DNA of 64,000 bases, from NCBI RefSeq assembly GCF_001720465.1, contig NZ_CP017113.1, positions 2,542,001 through 2,606,000 on the forward strand. The letters are read 5' to 3'. Under the pieces are notes generated by a model, which ran no database searches, was not told the DNA's origin, and saw only the letters and a program-made list of their open reading frames with translations. Source of the stretch: Porphyrobacter sp. LM 6. Its GTDB lineage: Bacteria > Pseudomonadota > Alphaproteobacteria > Sphingomonadales > Sphingomonadaceae. The translations under genes were made by a program, and so were the position numbers. Every line of letters begins with the position of its first letter. Positions within the stretch are counted from its first letter, which is position 1. Positions 34,711 to 42,196 of this stretch are shown here, piece by piece.

Positions 34711-35802
34711 TCACAGCGCCCCGTCCGCCGCGGCCTGCGTGAAGGTCGGATCAAAGCGCAGCGTGATCGCGTTCGGATCGCCCAGCGTCTTGCCGCCCGG
34801 AAAGCTCATCCCCACCGCATCGGCCGAACGTGCGCCCTGCCCGAACAGGCCCTGCGCGAAGCTGAAATCGCGCACCCGCGTCATCGTGGTAACCAGATCG
34901 GGCGAGGACATTGCCGCCAGCGCCGCCTTGGGATCGGTGTAGAGATAGGTCGTCGCCAATTGGCCTTCGAATTCCGCAGGCGTCGTCCCCGCCAGCTTCG
35001 CCATCGCCGCGCGCGCCGCTGCGCCTTCGGCATCCGCCTGCGCCATCAGCGTCATGGTTTCATACCAGATCCCCGCCAGCGCCTTGCCGAGGTTGGGGTT
35101 GGCCTTGAGCGTTGCGGTATCGACCACCAGCAGATCGAGGATCTCGCCCGGAATATCGGCCGAGGTGAACACGGCCTTCGCGCCCGCAACGCCCTTCATG
35201 GTCGTCACCTGCGGGTTCCACGCCACCGCCGCGGTCACATCCGGCGCGGCGAAGGCAGCGGAGATATCGGCATCGGAAGTGTTGACCGTCTTCACGTCGG
35301 CCAGCTTCATGCCGTTCTTTTCGAGCGCGCGGGCGAGCAGGTAGTGCGAGACCGAAAGCTCGGCGAGATAGACCTGCCGCCCCTTGATCGCCGCCACGCT
35401 ATCCGCGCCCTTGAGCAGAACGGCATCATTGCCGTTGGAATAATCGCCGAGGATGATCGCGCTGGTATCCTTGCCGCCCGCAGCCGGAATGGTCAGCGCG
35501 TCCATGTTGGCAACCGTCACCCCGTCAAGCTTGCCGGCGGTGTACTGGTTGACGCTCTCGATATAGTCGTTGACCTGCACCAGCTCGATCGTGATGCCGT
35601 ATTTGTCGCCCCACTTCTTCACGATCCCGGCCTGCTGGGCATAGGCCCAGGGCATCCATCCGGCATAGATCGACCAGCCGATGCTGAATTCGGTGCGCGG
35701 GCCGGCGGGCTCTTCCTCGCCCCCCGAACAGGCGGCAACCAGCAGCGCAAGCAACCCAAGGCCGACAAACCGGCGCCACATACGATCAAGAATGCCCGGC
35801 AT
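34711..35802 (-). CDS. ABC transporter substrate-binding lipoprotein, urea/guanidine-type
   Basis: 363 residues: lipoprotein signal with lipobox LLVAAC (Cys25), then a NitT/TauT-like binding domain beginning FSIGWSIYAGWMPWAYAQQAGIVKKW and containing QVNDYIESVNQYTAGKLDGVTVANMDAL. It is the first gene of the ten-gene operon. The ATG is preceded by AAGGGG at good distance; longer in-frame versions run through the promoter region and are rejected. Presumed ligand is guanidine or urea from the downstream enzymes. Confidence 0.9.
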   Translation of the reverse strand: MPGILDRMWRRFVGLGLLALLVAACSGGEEEPAGPRTEFSIGWSIYAGWMPWAYAQQAGIVKKWGDKYGITIELVQVNDYIESVNQYTAGKLDGVTVANMDALTIPAAGGKDTSAIILGDYSNGNDAVLLKGADSVAAIKGRQVYLAELSVSHYLLARALEKNGMKLADVKTVNTSDADISAAFAAPDVTAAVAWNPQVTTMKGVAGAKAVFTSADIPGEILDLLVVDTATLKANPNLGKALAGIWYETMTLMAQADAEGAAARAAMAKLAGTTPAEFEGQLATTYLYTDPKAALAAMSSPDLVTTMTRVRDFSFAQGLFGQGARSADAVGMSFPGGKTLGDPNAITLRFDPTFTQAAADGAL

Positions 35803-35827
35803 GATTCGTCCCCTTGTTGCTGCACTT

Positions 35828-35847
35828 GCGAACATCATCATGTTCGC
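35828..35847. promoter_or_regulatory. 8-bp inverted repeat in the leader of the transporter operon
   Basis: GCGAACAT - CATC - ATGTTCGC, a perfect 8-bp stem with a 4-nt loop, 26 bp upstream of the binding-protein start. It could be an RNA hairpin or a protein site. Its loop lacks the ACGR sequence expected of guanidine-II aptamers. Confidence 0.45.
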
Positions 35848-35867
35848 TCCGGTTGTCCACCCAAAAT

Positions 35868-35893
35868 TATTACGATTGATTGGAAACGTAATA
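35868..35893. promoter_or_regulatory. candidate operator TATTACG-N12-CGTAATA
   Basis: A perfect 7-bp inverted repeat with 12-bp spacer (26 bp overall) in the AT-rich promoter region between the transporter operon and the divergent lipoprotein gene. Widely spaced inverted repeats are the form bound by NikR tetramers (28 bp, GTATGA-N16-TCATAC), so this is a plausible site for the NikR-like protein of the operon. That pairing is inference. Confidence 0.5.
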
Positions 35894-35972
35894 TGCCTAA
35901 TCTGGTTCCGGACGGGCGGGAAAAGCCCGCAGCCGGGCCGCTTCTCCCCTTCCCGCCAAGGAGGCACGAACC

Positions 35973-36938
35973 ATGATCCGCCGACCCTCTCCTACAGCGC
36001 TTTCCCCCATCATCGCCGTCGCTCTGCTCGCCGCCTGTTCCGGCGAGCCTGACGCTGCCGCCCCCGAACCTGCCACCGGCGGGGTTGATCTCGTTGAAAA
36101 GGCGCTGGATGTTCCCGGCTTTGCCGATTTCCTCGCGGTTGATGGCGATACGGTATGGGTCACCAATGACGGGCGGGTCGAACAGTGGTCGACCACAGGC
36201 AAACTCGCCAGCCTCGCCGTCCCGCGCCCCTGCGGCACGATGGCGATTGCCGAAGGATCGCTGTGGGTCGCCAATTGCGAAGATGGCGAGGTGTGGCGCG
36301 TCAATCTGAAAACCGCCGCGCTCGAAGCCAAGATTGCGACCGGCCTCGCCAATCCCAAGGGCGAAACCAACGTGATTGCGGGCGCGGGCGCCGTTTGGGT
36401 GCCAAGCGATCCCGCAGGGGCCGTCGCGCGGATCGATCCCGCCACCAACGCCGTCACCGCGACGATCAAGGTCGCGCCGGAAACCTGGTATCTGGCCTTT
36501 GGCTTCGATGCCGTTTGGGCCGTTTCGAGCGAGGGCCAGACGCTCGCCAAAATCGATCCCGCCACCAACGCCGTCACCGGCACCGCAAAGCTGGGCGATA
36601 CGCCCGGCTTCCTTGCCGCCGGTGAAGGCGCGGTATGGGTGCAGGAACAGGGCGATGGCACGGTCGCCAAGGTCGATCCGGCCAGCCTCGCCATTACCGG
36701 GCGCACCAAGGTTGGCGACAATCTCAAGTGGGGCGATATCGATACCGGCGGCGGTTCGGTGTGGCTGCGCACGACCGATGATCAGACGATGGTGGTAATC
36801 GATCCGGCGACCGGCGCCATCCGCGCCCGGCTCGGCGAAGCGGTCGGCAGCGGCGCGCTGCGCTGGACCCCCAAGGGGGTATGGAGCTCGGCCCACGACA
36901 ATCAGACCCTGTCGTGGTGGAGCGCGCCTGCGCCCTGA
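35973..36938 (+). CDS. beta-propeller lipoprotein (YVTN/PQQ-like repeats)
   Basis: 321 residues with a lipoprotein signal (AVALLAACSGEP, Cys near 24) followed by about seven repeats of a propeller blade of the form GxxVWVxxxxxGxVxRIDPATxAVxxxI. Two blades share an exact 27-bp DNA repeat (36432-36458 and 36552-36578), showing recent internal duplication or conversion. A GGAGG ribosome site precedes the ATG. Such exported propellers bind partners or small molecules; no specific role is evident. It is divergent from the transporter operon and shares its intergenic region. Confidence 0.82.
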   Translation: MIRRPSPTALSPIIAVALLAACSGEPDAAAPEPATGGVDLVEKALDVPGFADFLAVDGDTVWVTNDGRVEQWSTTGKLASLAVPRPCGTMAIAEGSLWVANCEDGEVWRVNLKTAALEAKIATGLANPKGETNVIAGAGAVWVPSDPAGAVARIDPATNAVTATIKVAPETWYLAFGFDAVWAVSSEGQTLAKIDPATNAVTGTAKLGDTPGFLAAGEGAVWVQEQGDGTVAKVDPASLAITGRTKVGDNLKWGDIDTGGGSVWLRTTDDQTMVVIDPATGAIRARLGEAVGSGALRWTPKGVWSSAHDNQTLSWWSAPAP

Positions 36939-36975
36939 GCGGCGCGCCTTTCACGGCATCAACGGCACAAACAAG

Positions 36976-37005
36976 AAGCGCGCGGGTTTGCACCCGCGCG
37001 CTTTT
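36976..37005. terminator. bidirectional intrinsic terminator
   Basis: Perfect 12-bp stem AAGCGCGCGGGT / ACCCGCGCGCTT with a 4-nt loop, followed by TTTT on the plus strand and preceded by AAGAA (U-rich on the minus strand). It lies between the convergent lipoprotein and TonB receptor genes and can serve both. Confidence 0.85.
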
Positions 37006-37048
37006 CAGATTCTTATGTTGTGCGACGCCGTAAGGGCTCTTGTAGTTA

Positions 37049-39568
37049 TTAGAACTTGTATCCCAGTTCGAGGCCGAAGCGCTGGCGACCGCCGGGCGAG
37101 ATGAACGAACCGCCGAATTCGACCGCGGTGATCACCTCGTTGAGATACTTCTCGTTGAACAGGTTGTCGGCGTAGACGAATGCGGTCCAGTTATCGCCTT
37201 CAAAGCCCATCCGCATATCCATCACGCCGAAGGTATCGCGCTGCGAGACCGAGTAATCGGCATCGCCCACGAACGAGGGCAGCTGGAGCGCCGAGATCGG
37301 CAGCAGCCCGCTGAACAGCGTCGGGTTGGGATCGTCCTGAAGGGTGTGGAACCAGGTCGGGCCGACGATGCGGTAATCGGCGCGGGTGACGAAGTTCACC
37401 GTGTCGCCCACCGGCAGATCGAATTGGGTACCAAGGTTGATGGTGTAGTCCGAGGTGTAGGGCGACTTGTTGCCCACCGTGACCGGACGCGAGGCGTTTT
37501 CCTTGATCTCGCTGTCGGTGACGTTGGCCGAACCGAACACCTTCCAGCCTTCGATGATCTGGGCGGTGAGGTTGATTTCGGCGCCCATCACTTCGACTTC
37601 GTCGATGTTCGACACCACACGCAGCAGGCCGAACCCGCCGACGAAGAATTCGAAGAACTGCATGTCCTCGATGTTGGTGTAGTAGCCCGCGAGGTCGAAG
37701 GTCACCGCGCCATCAAGCACGCTGCCCTTGATCCCGGCTTCGAAGGCGCTCGACACTTCCTTGCGGTACTGGTCGTCGATCAGCACGTTGGTGCCGATGA
37801 ACTGGTTAAACGCCTGGTCGACGATGGCGGCCGAGCCCTGGTTGTTGAACCCGCCCGATTTGAAGCCGATGCCCCAGTTGCCGTACATGTTGATGTCGTC
37901 GGTCAGCTCGTAGCGCAGCGAGATCTTGGGCTGGAACTGCTTGAAGGTTTCCGACTGCGCCGGGATCGGGCCGAACGCCTGACCGGGGTTGATCGGGCCG
38001 CCGGTGAAGGGATCGGTGGCATTGGGCACGAGGCTGCGCACGCGGCGGTCCTCGATGTCGTAACGGCCTGCCACGCTGACGTTGAAGCGGTCGGTCAGAT
38101 CGGTGTCGGCCGCGGCGAACACCGCGTAGACATCGGTCTTGAAGCCATCGTGGTAGAGCTGGGTGGTCGGGTTGCTGGTGTTCGGGCCGTTGTAAAGCTG
38201 GCGGATCACACCCTGCCCGAGGTCCGCGCCTAGGCTGACGCCCACTTCGCGGTCGATCTTCAGGTAGTACGCGCCGACCTGCCAGTTGATGTCGGTATCC
38301 CCGTTCGAGGCGAGCCGCACTTCGGCGCTGAAGTCGCTCTGCTGGCGGATCTGGAACTGGGTGCCGTCGCAGGTGGTCGGGCTGTAGGGGCCGAAGGTCG
38401 AACCGTTCACCGGATCGAAGATGAACGGGATCGGGTTGTTGCCGATGAAGGTCGGGGCGTTGAGCGGATAGCCGGTCAGCGCGGCGGTGCTGGCAAAGCA
38501 GGCGTTCGACGCGGCCACCGATGCCGGGGTTGCGCCCGGGAAGGTGAAGCGCGCAAAGTCGGCCGAGGTGCCGTCAGCGGTGAGCGACTGGTCAACATCG
38601 CTGTAGAGCGCCCAAGCGGTCAGCGTCATGCTGTCGAACTGGTGTTCAACCTTGGCCGATGCCTCGAAGGTCGTCTGGTTGTTGGTCGGCCGGATGTTCG
38701 AATAGAAGCCGAACGGGTGATCGTTGACGTCCTCGAAGAAGGCCGGGTCCACGCCCGCGAAGTTGGGCAGGTGGAAGCTCGCGTTGAAGTTGATCGAGGC
38801 ACCCGAGAGTTCGGAATAGCGCGCCTTCAGATCGATCTCGGTCGAGGGGCCGAGATCGGCGATGAAGCGCCCGTCGATCCCCCACACGTCCTGATCGTCG
38901 ATGGTCTTCGAATTGCCGAGGAAGCGGTTGCGGAAGAACCCGTCGGTGGTCGAGTAGTTGCCCGACAGCACAAGGCCCGCCGATTCCCCGACCGGGGTCG
39001 AGATATAGGCGTTGGCGAGATAGGTGTTGTCCTGCGCCCCGCGCACCAGCACCCCGCCTTCAAGCCGGTCACCGGGCTTCATCGTCTGCACCACGATCGC
39101 CCCGGCGGCGGCGTTGCGGCCGTAGAGCGCGCCTTGCGGACCTTTCAGGATTTCGACCTGACGCAGCGTGCCCTGGTTCTGGTTGAGCTGCGCGGTGTTG
39201 GTCTTGAGGATGCCGTCAACCACCAGCGCGACCGAGCTTTCCGCGTCGCGCGCGCCGTTGATGCCGCGGATGTTGATCTGGGTGTCGCCCGCTTCGGCGG
39301 TGCCGGTGACGATCGTCACGCCCGGGGTCAACTGCACGAAGTCCTCGGCGCGCTGCACGCCGGTCTTGGCGAGCGTTTCGGCGGTGAACACGGTCACGGC
39401 CGCAGGCACATCGGCCAGCGTTTCCGACTGGCGACGGGCGGTCACGATGATCGCGTTATCCTCTTCCGCAGCCGGTTCGGCGGCGGGCGCTTCCTGCGCG
39501 AAGGCGGGGGCGGCAAAGGCGATGGCGCTGAGAGCCGCGCCAGTGGCAAGTGCGAGACGGACATTCAT
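37049..39568 (-). CDS. TonB-dependent outer-membrane receptor
   Basis: 839 residues: signal peptide ending AAPAFAQ, TonB box DNAIIVTARR, plug (LADVPAAVTVFTAETL, VQLTPGVTIVTGT, INIRGINGARDAESSVALVVDGI, VEILKGPQGALYGRNAAAGAIVVQT) and beta-barrel ending RFGLELGYKF with C-terminal Phe. It is the last gene of the minus-strand operon starting with the racemase-like gene, 37 bp after the second NTF2-like gene and followed by a strong terminator. It probably imports the compound degraded by the surrounding enzymes. Confidence 0.93.
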   Translation of the reverse strand: MNVRLALATGAALSAIAFAAPAFAQEAPAAEPAAEEDNAIIVTARRQSETLADVPAAVTVFTAETLAKTGVQRAEDFVQLTPGVTIVTGTAEAGDTQINIRGINGARDAESSVALVVDGILKTNTAQLNQNQGTLRQVEILKGPQGALYGRNAAAGAIVVQTMKPGDRLEGGVLVRGAQDNTYLANAYISTPVGESAGLVLSGNYSTTDGFFRNRFLGNSKTIDDQDVWGIDGRFIADLGPSTEIDLKARYSELSGASINFNASFHLPNFAGVDPAFFEDVNDHPFGFYSNIRPTNNQTTFEASAKVEHQFDSMTLTAWALYSDVDQSLTADGTSADFARFTFPGATPASVAASNACFASTAALTGYPLNAPTFIGNNPIPFIFDPVNGSTFGPYSPTTCDGTQFQIRQQSDFSAEVRLASNGDTDINWQVGAYYLKIDREVGVSLGADLGQGVIRQLYNGPNTSNPTTQLYHDGFKTDVYAVFAAADTDLTDRFNVSVAGRYDIEDRRVRSLVPNATDPFTGGPINPGQAFGPIPAQSETFKQFQPKISLRYELTDDINMYGNWGIGFKSGGFNNQGSAAIVDQAFNQFIGTNVLIDDQYRKEVSSAFEAGIKGSVLDGAVTFDLAGYYTNIEDMQFFEFFVGGFGLLRVVSNIDEVEVMGAEINLTAQIIEGWKVFGSANVTDSEIKENASRPVTVGNKSPYTSDYTINLGTQFDLPVGDTVNFVTRADYRIVGPTWFHTLQDDPNPTLFSGLLPISALQLPSFVGDADYSVSQRDTFGVMDMRMGFEGDNWTAFVYADNLFNEKYLNEVITAVEFGGSFISPGGRQRFGLELGYKF

Positions 39569-39605
39569 GGGACGGCTCCTGGATAGTGATGGACGGAGAG
39601 GGAGT

Positions 39606-40016
39606 TCAGACGAGGACGTTGGCCCCGCTCATGTAGACATAGACTTCCTGGAACTTCGTCCCGTCCGGACCGGGACGAAGGCGCCAGAAATTTGTGTTGT
39701 TGAGCAAGGTCACATTGCCATCGGCATCGTGCAGCTCGGCGGTGAAGCAGGCGGTGATTCGGCCATTGGCCTCGTCCACCGTGCAGGTGAAATCGCGGTG
39801 GATGATGGTTTCGTAGGCGCCGAAGAAATCCTCGAACATCCGGCGGATCTCGGCCTTGCCGCTGTGGCGGGTGAAGGCGGTCTGCACGCAGAACAGCGCG
39901 GTATCATGGAAGCACGACAGCGCGCCCTCCATGTCCTTCGCATCCACGCGGGCGAAATACTTGTTGAGCGCGAAATCGATCAGCTCAGACCGCGACATGA
40001 CGGGTTCGTACTGCAT
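39606..40016 (-). CDS. NTF2-like (SnoaL-type) protein
   Basis: 136 residues of the cone-shaped alpha+beta NTF2-like fold: SRSELIDFALNKYFARVDAKDMEGALSCFHDTA, KAEIRRMFEDFFGAYETIIHRDF and a final EVYVYMSGANVLV. Such domains act as small isomerases, dehydratases, hydrolases or binding subunits. It overlaps the preceding NTF2-like gene (TGATG) and shares its VYVYMSGxNxL ending, so the two are paralogues and may form a heterodimer. Specific activity unknown. Confidence 0.8.
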   Translation of the reverse strand: MQYEPVMSRSELIDFALNKYFARVDAKDMEGALSCFHDTALFCVQTAFTRHSGKAEIRRMFEDFFGAYETIIHRDFTCTVDEANGRITACFTAELHDADGNVTLLNNTNFWRLRPGPDGTKFQEVYVYMSGANVLV

Positions 40017-40447
40017 CAGGCGTCCCCTTCCTTCAGCAGGTTGTCACCCGACATGTAGACATAGACGCGGTGGAACAGCCGGTCCTTCAGGTAGAAGCGG
40101 TTGCAGTTTTCATACCGCAGCTCCTCGCCGCCGTTGGGGGTGATCAGCACCGTGAACTGCGAGCAGATCGCGTTGGTCTCAGGATCGGCGGTGTGGACGA
40201 AATTGCCGTGCCAGATGGTCTCGAAATCGGCGAACAGCTTGACGAACATCGCCCGGATCGCCTCGCGCCCCTTGTGGACGGTGTTGCTGGTGACCTCGGT
40301 CAGGATCGCATCGGGGGTGAAGCAATCGAGCACCTTGTCCATGTGCTTGTTGTCGACCCCGTCGAAATACCGCTTGGTGACGATATCGACATAGACCGGA
40401 TAGGGCAGCGGCGTTTGCCCCGGGCCGCCTTCAGTCCATTCACTCAT
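40016..40447 (-). CDS. NTF2-like (SnoaL-type) protein
   Basis: 143 residues, same fold as its downstream neighbour: YVDIVTKRYFDGVDNKHMDKVLDCFTPDA, GREAIRAMFVKLFADFETIWHGNF, and a terminal RVYVYMSGDNLLKEG. It joins the racemase-like gene and the second NTF2-like gene through one-base TGATG overlaps, so all three are translationally coupled. The tandem pair suggests either two subunits or two successive steps on related substrates. Confidence 0.8.
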   Translation of the reverse strand: MSEWTEGGPGQTPLPYPVYVDIVTKRYFDGVDNKHMDKVLDCFTPDAILTEVTSNTVHKGREAIRAMFVKLFADFETIWHGNFVHTADPETNAICSQFTVLITPNGGEELRYENCNRFYLKDRLFHRVYVYMSGDNLLKEGDA

Positions 40448-41190
40448 CAGTACCAGCCCTTTCGGATATCGGCGTGCTTGGGCACTTCGGGTGCGGGGAA
40501 CGCCTTCTTCGAATGGGTCATCCCCAGTTCGATCAGCGTTTCGAGCTGCTTGTAGGCGACCTGCCCGGGGTTGATCACCGGCACCGGCAGTTCGCTTTGC
40601 AGGTATGCGGCGGACTGGTGCATCGTGGTCGAACCGAGCACGATCACATCCGCGCCATCTTCCTCGATCGCGCGCATCGCCTCGGCTTTCAGCTTGGCGA
40701 AGACGACCTCTTCCTTGCCTTCAAGCAGCTCGGTCACATCGGGGCGGGTGTTGATCGAGCGCACAGAGGCGCAGCGATGACCCCAGCCGTGATCGGTCAG
40801 CACTTTCTCGTAGAGCGGGAACCACTGCGGCCACATGGTCAGCACCGAAAACTTCTTGCCGAGCATCATCGCGGCGGCGAAACTTGCTTCGCCAGGCCCG
40901 ACGACCGGGATCGACAGCGCCGAGCGCAGCGGCCGCAACCCGCTGTCGCTGACCGTATCGATCAGCACGCCGGCATAGCCTTCCTGCTCAGCCGTCACGC
41001 CGGCCTGAAACACCGTCCAGTCCATCAGCAGCGTATCGTGATAGGAATCGCCCAGCGCCGCGCCCCAGCGCACCGCCTCGAACGTCGGGGCAAAACCGGG
41101 ATGCACAAAGCCGTCGGGAAGCTGCTGGGCGCGGTTGGCAACCCCGGCTTCATCCATTGCAATCGGTACGATGACCTTAATGCGGTTCAC
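40447..41190 (-). CDS. Asp/Glu/hydantoin racemase-fold protein lacking the catalytic cysteines
   Basis: 247 residues; GTG start with AGGGG upstream. The overall pattern (KVIVPIA, YAGVLIDTVSDSGLRPLRSALSIPVVGPGEAS, GADVIVLGSTTMHQSAAYLQSELPVPVINPG) matches the Asp/Glu racemase superfamily containing hydantoin racemase and maleate isomerase. However the two positions normally occupied by the catalytic cysteines are Thr79 and Ser187; the only cysteine is Cys140. A classic two-cysteine racemisation is therefore unlikely. First gene of the minus-strand operon, with a TTGTATACAA site upstream. Confidence 0.8.
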   Translation of the reverse strand: MNRIKVIVPIAMDEAGVANRAQQLPDGFVHPGFAPTFEAVRWGAALGDSYHDTLLMDWTVFQAGVTAEQEGYAGVLIDTVSDSGLRPLRSALSIPVVGPGEASFAAAMMLGKKFSVLTMWPQWFPLYEKVLTDHGWGHRCASVRSINTRPDVTELLEGKEEVVFAKLKAEAMRAIEEDGADVIVLGSTTMHQSAAYLQSELPVPVINPGQVAYKQLETLIELGMTHSKKAFPAPEVPKHADIRKGWY

Positions 41191-41405
41191 GGCACACACC
41201 CCTGTTGCCTCTATGACGATGGTTATTGTATACAAAACACTCCCGTCAAGGGCTTTGCTCAAATGTGACAGCGGCGGGATTGCAAGTGTGCTTTTGTCGC
41301 CGCAGGGTTTGCAGCAACGGGGCGTGACAAGATGACAAGGACCGCAATGACCTGCCACCGCCCTGCTACCGCTTGCCATGCCGTTCCGATGCAAAGGCGC
41401 ACCCG
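41191..41405. promoter_or_regulatory. divergent control region with TTGTATACAA operator (41226-41235)
   Basis: 215 bp between the racemase-like operon (minus) and the GntR regulator (plus). The palindrome TTGTATACAA, within ATTGTATACAAAA, lies 36 bp upstream of the racemase-like start. The same palindrome recurs upstream of the HMG-CoA-lyase-like gene. Palindromes of this length with TGTATACA cores are typical of GntR/FadR-family operators, so this is most likely the binding site of the adjacent regulator. Confidence 0.75.
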
Positions 41406-42077
41406 ATGAGCCGCGCGTCAGACCGGGCCTATGCCAAGATCCGCGCGCACCTTTTGAGCGGCGAGGTGCAGCCCAACGAGCAGCTCACCGAGGATCAGTT
41501 GGCGCAAATCACCGGCGTCAGCCGCACCCCGGTGCGCGAGGCAGTGCGGCGTCTGGAGGACGAGCTGCTGCTGGTCCGCAGCGATACAAAACGGCTGTTC
41601 GTGGCTGACTGGAGCCGTGATGATGTCGAGGAAATGTTCACGCTGCGCCAGATGCTCGAATGCCACGCAGCAGAGCGTGCTGCCGAGCGCCTGACCCGCG
41701 CGCAGATCGCACGGCTCGAAAGCCTCAACCGCACGCTCAAGGACGCGATCGAGAAGCCTGTGCCTGATGTGGCGAGCTTCCTTGATGCCAATCGCGCCTT
41801 TCACGAAGTGATTGTCGATGCCGCCAAATCGCCGCGCCTTGGGCAATTGCTTGCCAAGCTGATCGAGGCGCCGGTGGTGCTGCGGACGGCGCGCACCTAC
41901 TCGCTCGAAAACCTGCGCCAGTCGGCGCGCGATCACGATGAACTGATCGCCGCCTTTGCCGCGCGCGATGCCGATTGGGCGCGTGCGGTGATGGGCAGCC
42001 ACCTGCGCCGCGCGTTCCATACGTTCAGCAAGGCGGTCGGCCCTGCGGCCAATGATCGGGACGAGCCAGAGGCGTAA
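41406..42077 (+). CDS. GntR/FadR-family transcriptional regulator (FCD domain)
   Basis: 223 residues: N-terminal winged helix (RAYAKIRAHLLSGEVQPNEQLTEDQLAQITGVSRTPVREAVRRLEDELLLVR) and a C-terminal all-helical FCD ligand domain with DVEEMFTLRQMLECHAAERAAER, FHEVIVDAA and a terminal ARDHDELIAAFAARDADWARAVMGSHL, where Asp/His metal ligands are expected. FCD regulators usually respond to carboxylic acids. It sits between the two operons that carry the TTGTATACAA palindrome and is their probable repressor. The start at MSRAS was preferred to a longer one. Confidence 0.92.
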   Translation: MSRASDRAYAKIRAHLLSGEVQPNEQLTEDQLAQITGVSRTPVREAVRRLEDELLLVRSDTKRLFVADWSRDDVEEMFTLRQMLECHAAERAAERLTRAQIARLESLNRTLKDAIEKPVPDVASFLDANRAFHEVIVDAAKSPRLGQLLAKLIEAPVVLRTARTYSLENLRQSARDHDELIAAFAARDADWARAVMGSHLRRAFHTFSKAVGPAANDRDEPEA

Positions 42078-42134
42078 CAACGCATATTCCGGCATCCGGT
42101 TCCGGCCCCTGCCGATGCGCCAAGCATGATTGCA

Positions 42135-42146
42135 ATTGTATACAAT
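42135..42146. promoter_or_regulatory. operator ATTGTATACAAT upstream of the catabolic operon
   Basis: A perfect 12-bp palindrome, 51 bp upstream of the HMG-CoA-lyase-like start and 58 bp after the GntR regulator's stop. Its 10-bp core TTGTATACAA is identical to the site upstream of the racemase-like operon. Two identical cores flanking one GntR gene strongly suggest a shared regulon. Confidence 0.78.
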
Positions 42147-42196
42147 ATGCGTCATTGCCCGCCATCGGCTCCCGTATCAGCAGCAGGCGATTCCCA

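Noticed and set aside
35803..35972. Guanidine riboswitch (classes I, II, III) upstream of the transporter operon
   Set aside because: No GGUCCGAGAG or ACGR tetraloop pair, nor the class III core, on the operon's strand. GGTTCCGG and a GGGCGGGAAAAGCCCGC hairpin on the opposite strand look vaguely class I-like but lack the central conserved stem, and precede the lipoprotein gene.
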